Assembly (NCBI GenBank): GCA_037176885.1
Contig: JAWWNJ010000045.1
Coordinates: forward strand, 806,001-870,000
DNA length: 64,000 nt
Source: Favolaschia claudopus
Lineage: Eukaryota > Basidiomycota > Agaricomycetes > Agaricales > Mycenaceae
Direction: 5' to 3'
Part shown: positions 34,804 through 46,821 of the stretch, in pieces
Numbering within the stretch: the stretch's first letter is position 1
How the letters are laid out: each line of letters begins with the position of its first letter
The notes under the pieces: generated by a model
What the model saw: the letters and a program-made list of their open reading frames with translations, nothing else
The model's database searches: none
What the model was told of the DNA's origin: nothing
Position numbers and translations under genes: made by a program

Positions 34804-36741
34804 ATGCTCAAGGCGTCGTCGAGCTCACCGTCCGCCGCGGTCCTGCGCAGAGTCAGAGGCTTTGCGACTGTCGCCGACCCCCCCGTTCGCCGCTATGGCG
34901 GCTTGAAGGACCAGGACCGTATATTCACAAACGCTTATTGCCGACATGACTTTGGTCTCAAGGGTGCAAAGGTATTATCGCTCTCCCTGCGAGCGCGTAG
35001 AACTGACTACGAGTGAAGTCTCGGGGAGACTGGCATAAAACGAAAGAAATCTTGCTCAAGGGCGACTCGTGGATTATTGACCAAATCAAGGCTTCGGGTT
35101 TGCGCGGAAGAGGAGGCGCTGGCTTCCCTAGTGGTCTCAAGTGGAGTTTCATGAACAAGCCCAACTGGCAGGCAGACAAACGGTTAGTACCTCGTCCGGT
35201 TCATTTGCTTGTGGAACACGAAATTCCGTGTAACATTCTTGCATTGAATGTCACTAACACTTTCACTGCAGACCGCGCTACCTCGTAGTCAACGCCGACG
35301 AAGGCGAACCCGGCACATGCAAAGACCGCGAAATCCTCCGCGGCGACCCCCACAAACTCGTCGAAGGCTGCCTCGTCGCCGGACGCGGCATGAACGCCAC
35401 CGCCGCCTACATCTACATCCGCGGCGAGTTCGTCCAAGAAGCCAACCACCTCCAACAAGCCATAACGGAAGCCTACAAAGACGGCCTCCTCGGCCCCAAC
35501 GCCTGCGGCAGCGGCTACGCGTTCGACGTCTATGTGCATCGCGGGGCGGGGGCGTACATCTGCGGCGAGGAGACGGCGCTGATTGAGAGTATCGAGGGGA
35601 AGCAGGGGAAGCCCCGGCTTAAACCCCCGTTTCCGGCGGATGTAGGCTTGTTTGGGTGCCCGTCGACCGTGGCGAATGTGGAGACCGTCGCGGTGGCGCC
35701 GACGATATGCCGCCGCGGCGCGTCGTGGTTCGCGGGGTTCGGCCGCGAGCGCAACCAGGGCACGAAGCTCTTTTGCATTAGCGGGCATGTGAACAATCCG
35801 TGTGTTGTGGAGGAGGAGATGAGCATACCGCTGCGCGAGCTCGTGGAGAAGCATTGTGGTGGTGTAAGGGGCGGGTGGGATAATTTGCTTGGAATTATTC
35901 CTGGTGGATGTTCTGTGCCTGTCCTCCCTATCAAGAAGTGCGAGGAGGTTCTGTAAGCGCTATTCGACCTTGTTTTATTTTCTACCTCTCATCAACCGTC
36001 ATAGCATGGACTACGACTCCCTCAAAGACGCACAATCCGGTCTCGGGACAGGTGCGGTCATTGTAATGGACAAGTCCACCGACATCATTGCTGCCATCGC
36101 GCGTTTCTCTTCCGTACGTCTTTTCTTTCGTTTTTCCTCTTTGCTCTATACGCCTTTTCTTTTCTCTGCTCTATGCTCTATGTGGGTAGCTGATGATTAC
36201 TCAACTATAATATAGTTCTACAAACACGAATCCTGCGGTCAATGCACTCCGTGCCGCGAAGGCACCACCTGGATGATGAACATGATGAACCGGATGGTGG
36301 AGGGACGGGGTCACCGTCGCGAAATCGATATGTTGCTCGAGCTGACGTATGTTTTGTTTTTCCTCGCATCGCTGAATGCTAATTTACCGAATCCCTCCCT
36401 TCTCTTCTGTAGCAAACAAGTCGAGGGCCGTACGATCTGCGCACTGGGCGACGCCGCCGCCTGGCCCATCCAGGGGCTCATGAGACATTTCCGACCCGAG
36501 GTTCGTCTTTCATCTCTTTCTCTTCCTCCTCCCCTTGCTCTTAAATGCTAAAAGAAACGAATACAATTGCTAATCTAAATGTTTGTTCTTTGAATAGGTC
36601 GAAGCCCGCATCGACGCCTACCGTCTCAAGCACGGCAATGTTGGGTTTGGCGGGCAGCTTTTGAGCGAGGTGAATGATTCGTTGGCGGTGCCGGATAACC
36701 TTGGGCTTAGATTACCTGTCGATGCGCCGGGGACGGTTTAA
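34804..36741 (+). CDS. NDUFV1: NADH:ubiquinone oxidoreductase 51 kDa subunit (complex I flavoprotein 1)
   Basis: Seven exons (34804-34971, 35019-35182, 35272-35952, 36005-36113, 36216-36346, 36413-36500, 36598-36741) give 494 residues. A basic Ser/Ala-rich presequence ([20 protein letters not shown]) fits mitochondrial import. Motifs: [17 protein letters not shown], the NADH site [16 protein letters not shown], the FMN site [31 protein letters not shown], and the N3 4Fe-4S ligands [10 protein letters not shown] with the fourth Cys in [12 protein letters not shown]. The protein takes electrons from NADH onto FMN at the tip of the matrix arm and passes them to the Fe-S chain. Introns are 47-105 bp. 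The 3' end faces the convergent MRPL4 gene with 219 bp between stops. Confidence 0.97.
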
Positions 36742-36960
36742 AATACAAGATAATTCATTTCACTAGTACTGCCGCCTGTGGATGAGAGTGAACTCCGTAG
36801 CGAGATTGTCGACGCAGTTCGTGCTCCAGTTGAAATTCCGGCCACATTTAGTCTTCTCGCATGCTTGAATTTGGGTGAGGATGAAGCTAGCGCATCGATG
36901 AAGAATCCGACCATCCTGTTTCAGTCTCCAGGCGTCCTCTATCGTGAATTAAGACCATTA

Positions 36961-38052
36961 TTATACTACATGCAGCCGACGGTGGATGTTCGCGGGGTTC
37001 TTAGCCTTACCCTCGGCTTGCCGCTTTTTATGAGCCTCGTTCGCCAACTTCTGCGCCTTCGTCCACCGCGCCTTTTTGGTCTTCTCCATCTCCACCACCT
37101 CCAGCCCTCCCTTTTTCGCCCTATCCCTCACCTCAACCTTCTTCGTCGCCACCACAGGTTCCGGCCGTCGCTCCCGCACCCTCACACCAGCCCTCTGCGT
37201 CCGCACGCGTCTCGGAGCCAAGCCAGCGCGCAGCTGCTCCGCGTGCTGCTTGTGTTTCTGCGTCGTGAGCTGGTCGATGCCGAATTGCAGGATTTTGGCG
37301 TCTTCCGCGGCTTCGCGCTCTTTCTCGGCGATTTGGACAGCGCCTTCGTATGCGGTGCGGCGTTCGTTCATTATGGCTTTGATGCGGGCCATGGATTTTC
37401 GACACTGCAGGAGGGGAAAAAGAAATAAATTATTATTTATCACTGCAGGATGAGACGAAAGCTGACTTACTTTGGCGGTGTTGACGCCGTTGGAGTGAGG
37501 GAACCTGTCTCTATGCAAACCCATGCGCCGCATTTCCTCGCGTTGGGTTGCGAGCATGTTGCGCTCGCGTAGGAGCACGTACCATAGCGTGTGCAGGTCT
37601 TTAAAGCTCTTCAGTCGTAATTCTGAAGCAAGCCATGGCCGCCCTATCGCCCCATTAATTTCACCATAGAATACATTCGAGTTTAAATGTTACCAACCAG
37701 AATACTTGATCGTGGGGTCCGTGAACGTCTCAAAGGGTTGACTGGGGTCCTCTTTGCGTCGGAAAAAACTGTACAGACCGTGGTCGGCGGATAGCTGCGC
37801 CGCAGAAGGGGGTATAAAGACGGCGGATTTGGGGTCGATTTCCTGCATTGAAGATGCGGAGCCTATGAGACCAGGCTGCGAAGTGCTGCTGCTAGCATCG
37901 CTGAGAGCACTCGGTCGATAGTCGGCCGGCGCGGTTACTTGCAGGGCGGCGGCATTGTCGACGAGCGCCGCGCGCGACGCCGGGGACGCGTAGAAATTGC
38001 GTATAGAACGCGCCGAGATGGGTCGACTGGCGCGTAAAGAAAAGGAAAGCAT
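36961..38052 (-). CDS. MRPL4: Mitochondrial large-subunit ribosomal protein uL29m (MRPL4/MRPL47)
   Basis: Three exons (38052-37698, 37643-37471, 37404-36961) give 323 residues. The N-terminus ([20 protein letters not shown]) is a clear mitochondrial presequence. The MRP-L47 core reads [64 protein letters not shown] long basic C-terminal tail ([35 protein letters not shown]) extends beyond the bacterial L29 fold, as in other fungal versions. It sits at the exit of the mitochondrial ribosome tunnel. The start codon is 60 bp from that of the divergent ATG12 gene. Confidence 0.92.
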
Positions 38053-38112
38053 TCGCGGTTCAGTGGTGGGTGGTCGTGTTTGGCAGCAGCATCTCCCTCC
38101 CTTGGCGCGCCC
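38053..38112. promoter_or_regulatory. 60-bp divergent intergenic region, MRPL4/ATG12
   Basis: The start codons of MRPL4 (38052) and ATG12 (38113) are only 60 bp apart. This is too short for two independent promoters plus leaders, so the genes either share a core region or initiate inside each other's 5' part. Confidence 0.6.
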
Positions 38113-38722
38113 ATGTCAGAAACTGCGACGTCCGAGGCCACTGCGCGTCCCCTCCCCTCATGGGCTGCCCCGGACGCCCTCGACGTCAGCCCCGAAGCCC
38201 TCTCCGCCTTGGAAACATACCGGAAGCGCGACCCTTCTAAAGGTTTGCTCGCCTTCACTATGCATAAGAAGTACATGTGCGAAGTTCAACTTGCATGCAT
38301 CAGTGGTTGTTCGATTCAAGGCGGTTGGGAATGCCCCCATAATGAAGCAGAACTTCTACAAGATCACAGCCTCCAACCGGTTCCAGGCAGTCATACAATT
38401 TCTGCGGAAAGAATTGGGATGGAAAGCTGGAGACCCATTGGTATGGATGCGCTTGGTTCCCCCCCACCCGGGTAACGTTTGACTGAACGCGTTTATATAG
38501 TTCACGTATATCAATCTGGCGTTCTCTCCCGCTCCTGATGACACCGTTTCTAATTTATTCAAGGTATGAAATCGCGCTTGAATCCCTTGTACCTTGATTG
38601 ACCGAGCAACATCAGTCTTTTTGTACCGATGGGCATTTAATAGTTAACTACAGGTAAGCCTCGATCTTTGGGTGGTTTCCCTTGGTTGACTTTGTGCCAG
38701 TACCACCGCAGCATGGGGTTAA
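38113..38722 (+). CDS. ATG12: Ubiquitin-like autophagy protein Atg12
   Basis: Five exons (38113-38242, 38304-38440, 38501-38563, 38616-38653, 38701-38722) give 129 residues. The N-terminal 40 residues are flexible; the ubiquitin-like fold follows: [68 protein letters not shown]. The C-terminal Gly that Atg7 activates and Atg10 transfers to Atg5 is encoded in the final 22-base exon, whose junction at 38653/38701 recreates Ser and the family end TTAAWG. Atg12-Atg5 acts with Atg16 as the E3 for Atg8 lipidation. Without that last intron the frame stops early at a TAA, so the exon is needed for activity. An upstream in-frame TTG at 38080 is not taken as start. Confidence 0.95.
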
Positions 38723-39743
38723 TACGAGCGCCGAACTCGTCTCTTGTTCTATCATCTCGATTTTCATGTGTATGTATTCTGGATAAACATTTCTTAGCGC
38801 TTCCTGGTCCTCGTCTCCACCTGAGACTGGAACGGCAGCCCGGAATCAAGGTTTCGTTTGATTTGTCAAGGATGACATTCGAACTAGCCATGCATACTTC
38901 CACCATGAGAAATCAAGCCAACGAGACGATGCTCCATCTCAACATGGCGGCTGTGACTCGACCCCACCGTCCAAACCGCTTCTTGTTCTCCATCTCGTTA
39001 TACATCCTCCAGCGGAAATCTCCCCGTTCCAAATGGCTGCATGATGAAAATTGCGCAACGACTGTTCCCCCTCCTCCGCTCAGCATTCAGGCGCCCGACT
39101 TGACTCCACAAGTGTTCTTCTAGGGACTGTCTCCCGTGCTCGAACTGGATTTGAGTGTTTGGTTGCGGAGCTATTTTCACCCAGACCCTCACTCCGAACG
39201 AACCAAGTGAGCGGTTTTGTCCGAGAGCTAAATGCTCCAGATGGTTGCCGTGCCTTGACTGCGAAAGAATTCGTTTGGGGACTGTCTCTCGTGCTCGGTT
39301 GGATTTGACCGTTTCGGAGCTATCTTTCACCTCGACCGTGTCGCCTGTTCTGGCAGCGACGACATGCTTTACCAGCAGTCCTGCAACCTTGGATGGAGAT
39401 CTGCAGGCCAGATTACCTGAACTGGGTACGTAGGCACCACGACGTCAGAGTGTCCTACTGTTTGGCAAAGCCGAATGGTATTTACTATTTTGATACCAGT
39501 AGCGTTCGCTCCCGTTTTTTGTATTCAGGTTTTGTACACATTGGGAAACGGAAGGATACAAGAAGGATGTGTTGACGAGTAGAAGGAAGACTCGTCACAC
39601 AGACAGGACTATCCTCCGCTGTTCACAGCAGATTTACAAGGCTTGATTGAATCAATGAAAAGCATTCTACATTCCTGGCGGGGTAAAGTTCGACGCATAC
39701 TCACGCGGCGGTGTTCTGTCTAGCGGTGCCTTTTACACTAGAA
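38723..39743. repeat. Intergenic with a partial tandem duplication near 39.1-39.3 kb
   Basis: No gene is recognised between ATG12 and the P450 gene. Two segments, about 39095-39185 and 39254-39336, resemble each other (CTTGACT..., then GGGACTGTCTC, GTGCTCG, TGGATTTGA, GGAGCTAT, TTTCACC), spaced about 155 bp. They may be an old tandem duplication. Confidence 0.45.
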
Positions 39744-42276
39744 TCACTCTTCCATAGTCACCCACAGCCCACCCTACAACAAGAAACATCAGTAAACCAC
39801 CCATCTCGCACAAAATCGAAAACGCACCATCACAGACAAAGTCAAACTACTCTTCGGCCTAATCTTCTCACGTCGTTTCCACCCAGACGGATCGTCCGTC
39901 TTCCAGTCGTCCGGGACGCGCGACTCGGGCGGCTGGGCGTCGGACGCCAGCGAGATCTTGGAGAACGCTTGCAGGACGCGGATGAGGATGAAGGAGGCTT
40001 CCTGGTAGGCGAACTGCAATGACACGCGCAAATCATGAGCGCTGTATTGCAGGCTAACGGACAGGGTGAATGAGATAGCGTACTTGTTGGCCAAGGCATA
40101 TACGAGGGCCGCCGTTGAATGGGAGGAAGATGAAGGGGTTCGGCACCACTGGAAAGAAGGCGTTGAGTAGATAGTATGTAGATTTTATAGGAAGGATGCG
40201 AGAAAGGAGTGGAGCTCACGATACTTGTGCAGACGCTCGTCGATGAACCGCTCCGGGTCGAATTCAAGAGCTGCACGAACATCGGTGTATCAGCATTCAT
40301 GAGACTAAAGACTAAGCTCTGTGAGATGGGGACACTTACCATCGGGACCCCAAAGATCCTTCCTACGATGCAGGACAATAGGCGCATAGGGCATGCTGCT
40401 TTGCCGTCAGTCTCATCCTCGATGCGGAAAAGAAAGAAAGAATTCGAAACGGCATACATACAGAGTATTGGGTGGGATATAAAACGGCTTGTCGCCCGGT
40501 TTCGCTGCAGGCCATACGACACCTTGTATACTCGTGCGGATGTTTATGGGACTGCAGTAGCAGTGGTCAGCTTGCAAGTAGCATTATGTAGCATCATGGC
40601 ACACATACACAGGAGGATAGAGCCGCAGGGTTTCTACGAGCGACAACACCATAGTAAGCTTCGAAGTCATAAGGCGCGCTCAACGAGAAACCTGCATACC
40701 GTTTAGGACCGCCCGCAGGTACTTCATCTCCTTGATATCTCCAACGGTCGGTTTACCCTTCTCGCCTAGACGCTCATGGATCTCCTGACGCAGCTTCGCC
40801 AGAACGTCGGGATGCTCTGCGAGCATGTAGACTGCGAAGGTGGTGAGGCAGGTGACGGTGTCGCGTCCCGCAACAGAGATATTGAGGAGCTCGTCGCGGA
40901 GCGTTTTGATATCTACGCATTGGGAGGAATAAGGTGAATCCTACTATTAGATAAGTTGCTTAAGAAGACGCACCGTCTGTGTACTCGACCAAATGCTCGA
41001 GGAGGGTTTCCGGCTCAACAGGCGATCTCTCACCCGAGTTCAAGTTCAATCCTTTCTTGGCTTCTCGGCGCTTGGCGACGACGCCATCGAGGATTGGGTC
41101 CAGGAAACGCTCGAGCACGCGCATCGGCTCCTTGATGTTGTCGTTCCAGAATTCTGCGAGCGGCCAGAAACTGAGGTAACGGATTCGGATGGATGTTATG
41201 TCCTGTGCTTCGAGGAACGCAGGGGCGAAAAGTGATGGGTCGGAAGGTGCTTTGATTTTGGTTGAGGTGGTCTTGGGCAGGTAGTAAGGGTATGAGAGGG
41301 GTTCGGCGAGGGAGCGGAAATCATGGCCGAAGAGAAAGGCGGAGGCGCAGTCGAGAGTGACGCGGCCCATGATTTCCTGGAAGTAGAAGTCAACGTGTGT
41401 TGATACGAAGAGCTGAATTTGATTACTTGGAAATCGAAGGCATATCCTTCACGAAGACGGGTTTTGATTTGGTTGATTGCATCCTCTACATGAGCGTCAA
41501 AATTATCGAAGTCGCTGATACGATTCTTGTCGAAGAACGGCCGCGTCATATCACGATGAAATTTCCACATTGAACCTGCGATCAAGTTCCACTTTGGAAA
41601 TCTATGACAACAGAGGAACAAGGTCAACGCTCACCGTCAGCCGCGAAGACACCTGTGCCCAAAAGCGGAGCAAAGATATCCCTCAACGCCGGTCCTTTTT
41701 CAAAGGACGTGAACTGGGTTGACAGGATGGCTTTGATATATTGCGGCTCGCAAGTAAAAATCTACGGAAAGTGGGTGAGTACGAGCCTGTGTTCAATGTT
41801 CAATTGAACAAACCCACTCGATTCTTGAACCCAATTCGGACACCATAGGTATTCCCCATGGTCTCGCATTGTTGGCCCAGAAGCTGCCCCGGATATCCAG
41901 TTACGAGGTCCCGAACGCTCCGTACAACGGTGCTGATGCCACCGAAGCTTGCCTGCAACTCGGGCGGGAGGACTGCACCATACGCAGCCGCTGCACGGCG
42001 GTCGGAGTAATCGCGGTATTGGACCTTGGCGAAGATGGCGGCGGGTATGCTCAAGAAGCACAACAGAAATGTGGCCCATGCAGGGACCGGAACGTGGAAG
42101 TGCTCCGACAGAGAGGGAAGCAGTACAAAGGTGAAAGCGGGAGGTGCGAGGAGAGGCGGCAGTGAGGAAGCGATGAAGACCAGGCCTGGTGGCAGCTCAA
42201 GGCTACCAACGGTTTGCGATCCCAGAGTGGTCATCGTGAGCAGCAGAACCGGTCGAACACTTAGGGACTGAGTCAT
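39744..42276 (-). CDS. Cytochrome P450, CYP63-like
   Basis: Twelve exons (42276-41818, 41761-41635, 41575-41427, 41376-40974, 40912-40700, 40633-40609, 40551-40462, 40395-40340, 40270-40220, 40148-40084, 40013-39828, 39773-39744) give 617 residues. The long N-terminus has two or three hydrophobic segments ([24 protein letters not shown]), as in CYP63. Further on: [33 protein letters not shown], the I-helix oxygen-binding stretch [16 protein letters not shown], the K-helix [19 protein letters not shown], and the heme loop [15 protein letters not shown] with its ligand Cys. CYP63 enzymes of wood-decay fungi hydroxylate alkanes, fatty acids and aromatic pollutants in the ER. CYP63 membership rests on recalled motif similarity. 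A later ATG at 42234 could also serve as start. The last exon codes for ten codons including the stop. Confidence 0.92.
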
Positions 42277-42860
42277 TGACGCAGTTATATTGTCTTAAAA
42301 GTACAACATTGCAAGAGGAGCCCAATAAACCAGGAGCGGTTCAATGAGACGATCGTCAAAGGGGTAGAACGAGTGCCTGGAGTAGACGTAGTTTCTCTTG
42401 GACATGTCGCGTCGAGGAGGCACGATCTAATGCGCAAAACAGGCCTGTCCTGGTCGCAAGCACCCCCCTCTCCATGTATTTTGGAGTCCGAAAGATCCAC
42501 TCTTGCTTGCTTGCGTGGTATTCGACTCTCCGAGATCTGGAGCAAACGGAGGAGGATAGTAGGAGGATTTTGACCTTATCGAGACGCTATATCAACCAGT
42601 TTCCTCCACACAATTTCCACAGCGCAAACCAAGCGAAACGAGTAAAATCTAGACATCGAAACAGGTGACTCTGCCAGGAGTGTGTACAAAAAGCAGTCGC
42701 ATTATAGCAGTCTCGACAGCGAGATGCTGGGTGAGTTCAACAGAGGAATCGGAACGACACTTGCCGAGAGAGCCCGATGGAACGGATGTACAGTTTCGCA
42801 CGGTCGTCTCACGTGTAACCTTCTTTCCGCCCGTCCTCTTCGCCGCCGCCAGCAACAAAA
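42277..42860. other. Intergenic between P450 and eL42 genes (divergent promoters)
   Basis: About 580 bp with no recognised gene. It must contain the promoters of both flanking divergent genes. The pyrimidine-rich stretch just before 42861 (TTCTTTCCGCCCGTCCTCTT) is typical of ribosomal protein gene leaders. Confidence 0.5.
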
Positions 42861-43483
42861 ATGGTCAACATCCCCAAGTTCGTCGTGCATAAGCTCGATA
42901 GATACTGTATGCTAACTTTTGAATTCAGGACCCGCAGGACGTGTAAGCGATCGCAGCATATAATATAACTCAAATTCACTTGCCTGTAGATTGCAAGGGC
43001 AAGCCCTGCAAAAAACACACGTACGTCTTGCTTTGTATCTCGCTCTCGCTATGCTCACTATCTGGCTATTCCAGCCCCCACAAGGTCACGCAATACAAGA
43101 CTGGCAAGGCTTCGCTATTCGCTCAGGGAAAGCGGCGTTACGATAGAAAGCAGTCGGGTTATGGTGGTCAAACGAAACCAGTCTTCCACAAGAAGGTGCG
43201 CGATGGTACCATCGCTTTGGAATCAGGTCCAATACTGTTCCTAGGCAAAGACGACCAAGAAAGTCGTCCTGCGGCTCGAATGCACAGTATGCAAATACAA
43301 GATGCAATTAGCACTCAAGCGCTGCAAGCAGTATGCCCGTTCGATCTCCCGTCTGTTTCTTTCCTGACTTATTCCGTTCCAGCTTCGAGCTTGGTGGAGA
43401 GAAGAAGACGAAGGGTGCCGCTCTTACTTTCGTGCGTTATTCGTCCATGCAATTTGTGATATTTATCAACATCGGTCCAGTGA
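42861..43483 (+). CDS. RPL42: 60S ribosomal protein eL42 (L44)
   Basis: Seven exons (42861-42877, 42929-42942, 42990-43020, 43075-43195, 43245-43330, 43383-43431, 43481-43483) give 106 residues, the family length. Sequence blocks: [96 protein letters not shown]. The four zinc Cys are in the first (C...C) and fourth (CTVC) blocks. It lies at the E site of the large subunit. The first three exons are tiny (17, 14, 31 bases) and the last exon consists of the TGA stop alone: frame stays open into the intron at 43432, and splicing to 43481 ends the protein at the conserved ALTF. Confidence 0.95.
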
Positions 43484-43824
43484 TTGCTGTCCCTCCTTCT
43501 ATCCCATCGCTATGTATTATATCGTCCCATGCAAATATGATTTGATACATGCACACTGTCTGTTACTGGTCAACTACGTCAAGCTCTTTATTAGGATGTC
43601 GGTCGTCTTCACCTACCGCAACATGAGCCAAACCCTTGTCCCATCCCCTTGGTCCTCTTTCGATTGGCAGTCATGGTATATTATGCCATATGTTATGTCT
43701 TACGTCGGACCGCGTTGGCGTTTTCAAACGAATACTCTACCACACGGCTTCCGGATTATAACTCAATTCCATTAACACACCTCGTGAGTGCAAGTACACA
43801 ATATCATGATCGACAGTATCGGCT

Positions 43825-45263
43825 TCAAAGCATTCTCTTGAAGACCGCCTCTCTTCTTTTACCGCGCCACTGGAAAACCCATCCAAGAGGGTCAGCAAGT
43901 GTAATATTCACTCCCAACTCTTTAGCGAACGCCCAAACAACACCAGGATTCTCCAAAAACTTCTTCCCAACGAAAACGACGTCCGCTTGCTCTTGATCCA
44001 AAACTTGCTGCGCGATTGCCCCAGTTGTGATATTCCCGACCGTCGACACAATCAGCCCAGGATCCGACGCCTTGATTGCTTCCGACAAATGGGCGTGAAA
44101 TGCTGGCCCCCCTCGCAGCTTCTGATGGGGATGGTTGAAGCCAGACGATACATCCAGTAAGTCCACTCCATGCGCAGCGAGAATCGGAGCGAGTCGGATG
44201 GTGTCTTCTGTCGTCCATGAAGGTTCTTCCCGCATCGACTCTTCCAAGCAATCAGTCGCGGAGATTCTGCCGTTGAAAGGATTGGTCGGAAACAGAGAAG
44301 AAAGAAAACGTCAAGGGCGGCAAATACCGTAGGAACAGTGGCATATGCCGAGGCATACTCTCTCTCATGGCTCTCACGACCTCCAGAATCAACCTGATGC
44401 GGTTTTCGAAGCAGCCACCATACTGGTCCTTGCGTTTGTTACTTACAGGGCTCAGAAACGAATGCAGCAAGTACCCATGCCCGCCATGGATCTCGATAAC
44501 GTCGAAGCCTGAATGAATACATATGCTCTCAGTCGTTCCTTGCGTTCTTCTAAAGAAGGAAGAAATCGACATACCAGCTCTCACAGCCCGCTTTGCAGCG
44601 GCCGCAAAGGCGTGTACGATGTCTTCTACGCCCTCTCGCGTGAGCTCCTTCGGCATGGCATACCCCGGCGCATAACGAACAGCCGACGGGCCCCACACGT
44701 CTTCCGGCCACCCTCCATCGCTTTCTCCCGCGACGATCTCTTCCATGACCCACGGGGCCGTGGTCGAGGCTTTGCGCCCTGCATGCGACAACTGGATACC
44801 AATCTTCTGGTTCAGACTATGCGCGAAATCCACCATCGAAGCGAGGCCTTCGACGTGCCAATCGCCCCAGAGCCCAACGTCGTGGGGGGTGATCCGTCCT
44901 TCGGGCGAGACGGCTGTAGCCTCCACCATCGTCAATCCGGGCCCGCGACAGATGATCCCGCCAACTGCGCAGGTCACCGATCAGCGCCTGCACGGATTAA
45001 CGAGCGTGACAACACTTTACGGTGAGCAAAATGCCAGGGCGTCAGAGCACCATCTTCCGCCGAATATTGACAAAGTGGTGATACCTGAGATTATGGGAAC
45101 TCAAGGCGCATCACAGGAAGCTCACAGTACGCACAAAAATCCTGTTCTGAAACTCCACACCACGGATCCACAGCGGCTTGAAAAGCGTCGGGAGCTTGCC
45201 ATTATCTTCTGAGCCTATAGCCCTCCCCGGAACGACGACTTGGCTGACGCTTTCTGGGGACAT
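43825..45263 (-). CDS. NADH:flavin oxidoreductase, Old Yellow Enzyme family (YqjM-like)
   Basis: Five exons (45263-45135, 45084-45021, 44964-44575, 44508-44328, 44266-43825) give 401 residues. The FMN barrel begins LFKPLWIRGVEFQNRIFVSP, then LCQYSAEDGALTPWHFAHLG. Next are VEATAVSPEGRITPHDVGLW, GIQLSHAGRKAS, the catalytic region FDVIEIHGGHGYLLHSFLSP, NKRKDQYGG, DLLDVSSG and ADVVFVGKKFLENPG. Use of PLCQYSA and a short substrate loop place it with the thermophilic-like/YqjM class, not the classical yeast OYE class. Such enzymes reduce activated C=C bonds with NAD(P)H. The physiological substrate is unknown. The proposed start at 45263 gives a normal N-terminus; open sequence extends upstream. 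Confidence 0.92.
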
Positions 45264-46821
45264 GGAGCCACTGGAGTGGACCGGGAGGTGCAATTCGCCA
45301 TTATATACTCCTCCACTCCGCCCAGCCCGCCTGGATAGGAGCTGACAGGTCTCCCCGGTCCACCGACAATTCACCTGGACGAGTTTCCCGGAGCATAGCC
45401 CTTCATATGCCGCCCCAACCTCGAGGCAGCGAGCCAGGCAATGTATTGTGCAGTATCATGCGACCTCTTTGTGTCGTCCGCATGCTCGTCTTGGGTCGGC
45501 CTGCTTACTACCGCGCTGCGCAAGTGCTCTATTAGGAGATCGAGGAAGTATTACACCCTCGCACCAAGAAACTGCGCCCGAATCGCAAATCCGGAAGGCG
45601 AGAGAACCCTTTTTCTGGACACATATGGCGGTCTTGACTTTTCGCACGTCCTGACGCTCTACGCCACAGAGAGGGATTCCAGACAGTTTCCAATCGTAGA
45701 GCATCATCTCCATACGCAGTTCTAGCACCAGATAGTTCGCGCGATTGAACAGCCAGCATCCAAAACAGGAGGACCTCGGGATAGTGAAGCAGCTGATCCC
45801 CAAAGCTCCAGGAGACTCTAGCTGACGTAGTGGCTCGGAATAATCCAGCACATATGCAGTCCGCTCGCTTGGGTTTGGCAAGCGGGATGGTGAATGCAGC
45901 GGAAGAACTATTCACGGAATCTCTAGGCCAGTGAAACAAACATGAGGCCGGCTCCCGTCCCACTCGTTTGCAATCTCCGTGTGATTCTGGCGTCAGTCAG
46001 TTTCTCCGGGGAATGCAGAAATGTCGCCAATCTCTTCCGACCTTCTCTGCTGCAAAATTCGCATTGTCAAACATCGTTTAATTGACAAGAGACAGGACCT
46101 CTCACTCGCTGTCGTCCGACGTTCTTCAAACTTACATCCGAATGTTCGAAACTGGGTGCAAGTGGTTTGCTGACGCAACCGACCGGTGCGCATATTTCAT
46201 GGTGTACTTCGTTCGATGTTCAGGCCACTCGAGGAGACAGATAAAGAAAATCTTCTTGCGGCCCGGGTGCAAAATCATTCACAGCGAGTCTGACAGGAAT
46301 GTAGCTGCAAGCTCTTGACACGGTCATTCCAGACAACTCCCAACATCTTCGGCGGCACTCGTGCCTTCAACGGAGATCGACAAAGAGCACAAGAACCACT
46401 GCGTCATAGAGCTTCGTGCACGGAGAAGACGTATTCGCCGATGATCGTATTTAGAGTTGGTATTGGATATAGCACCAAGTCGACCGGACCGCGAGAGGCG
46501 GCACAGATTGGCGAAGTCGTGCTTAGCTCTCAGGATATGGCAAAATCCACAAGCGGCTGGAAGGTAGTCGGAGAAATGTGAGAGGAGATGTAGAATGGTC
46601 AAAAGTATTACAGCGATATCCTCCATGGCACTAGCAAACGAGAGCTATTCTTGACCTGCCTGAGAAAATTTGACGAGCCCAACGATGAAAGGGATAAGAT
46701 GGCCGGATTTCCGTAGCAGAAGATAGTATAAGGTGAATGACGTCGACGAACAGCATTCGGAAGCCAAAGCTAATCGGCAATTGTGAGGCAGGGAAAGGGG
46801 TGGAGGCAGCACTTGTGCGCA
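45264..46821. other. Intergenic, no gene recognised
   Basis: Minus-strand ORFs at 45456-45963, 46324-46626 and 46645-46989 contain hydrophobic runs (FTLYYLLLRKSGHLIPF; ILLTILHLLSHFS) that could be debris of a membrane protein, but I could not link them or name a family. Confidence 0.35.

Noticed and set aside
35201..35854. 217-codon ORF antisense to the complex I gene
   Set aside because: It is the shadow of a GC-rich coding exon; the sense strand encodes unmistakable NDUFV1 motifs.
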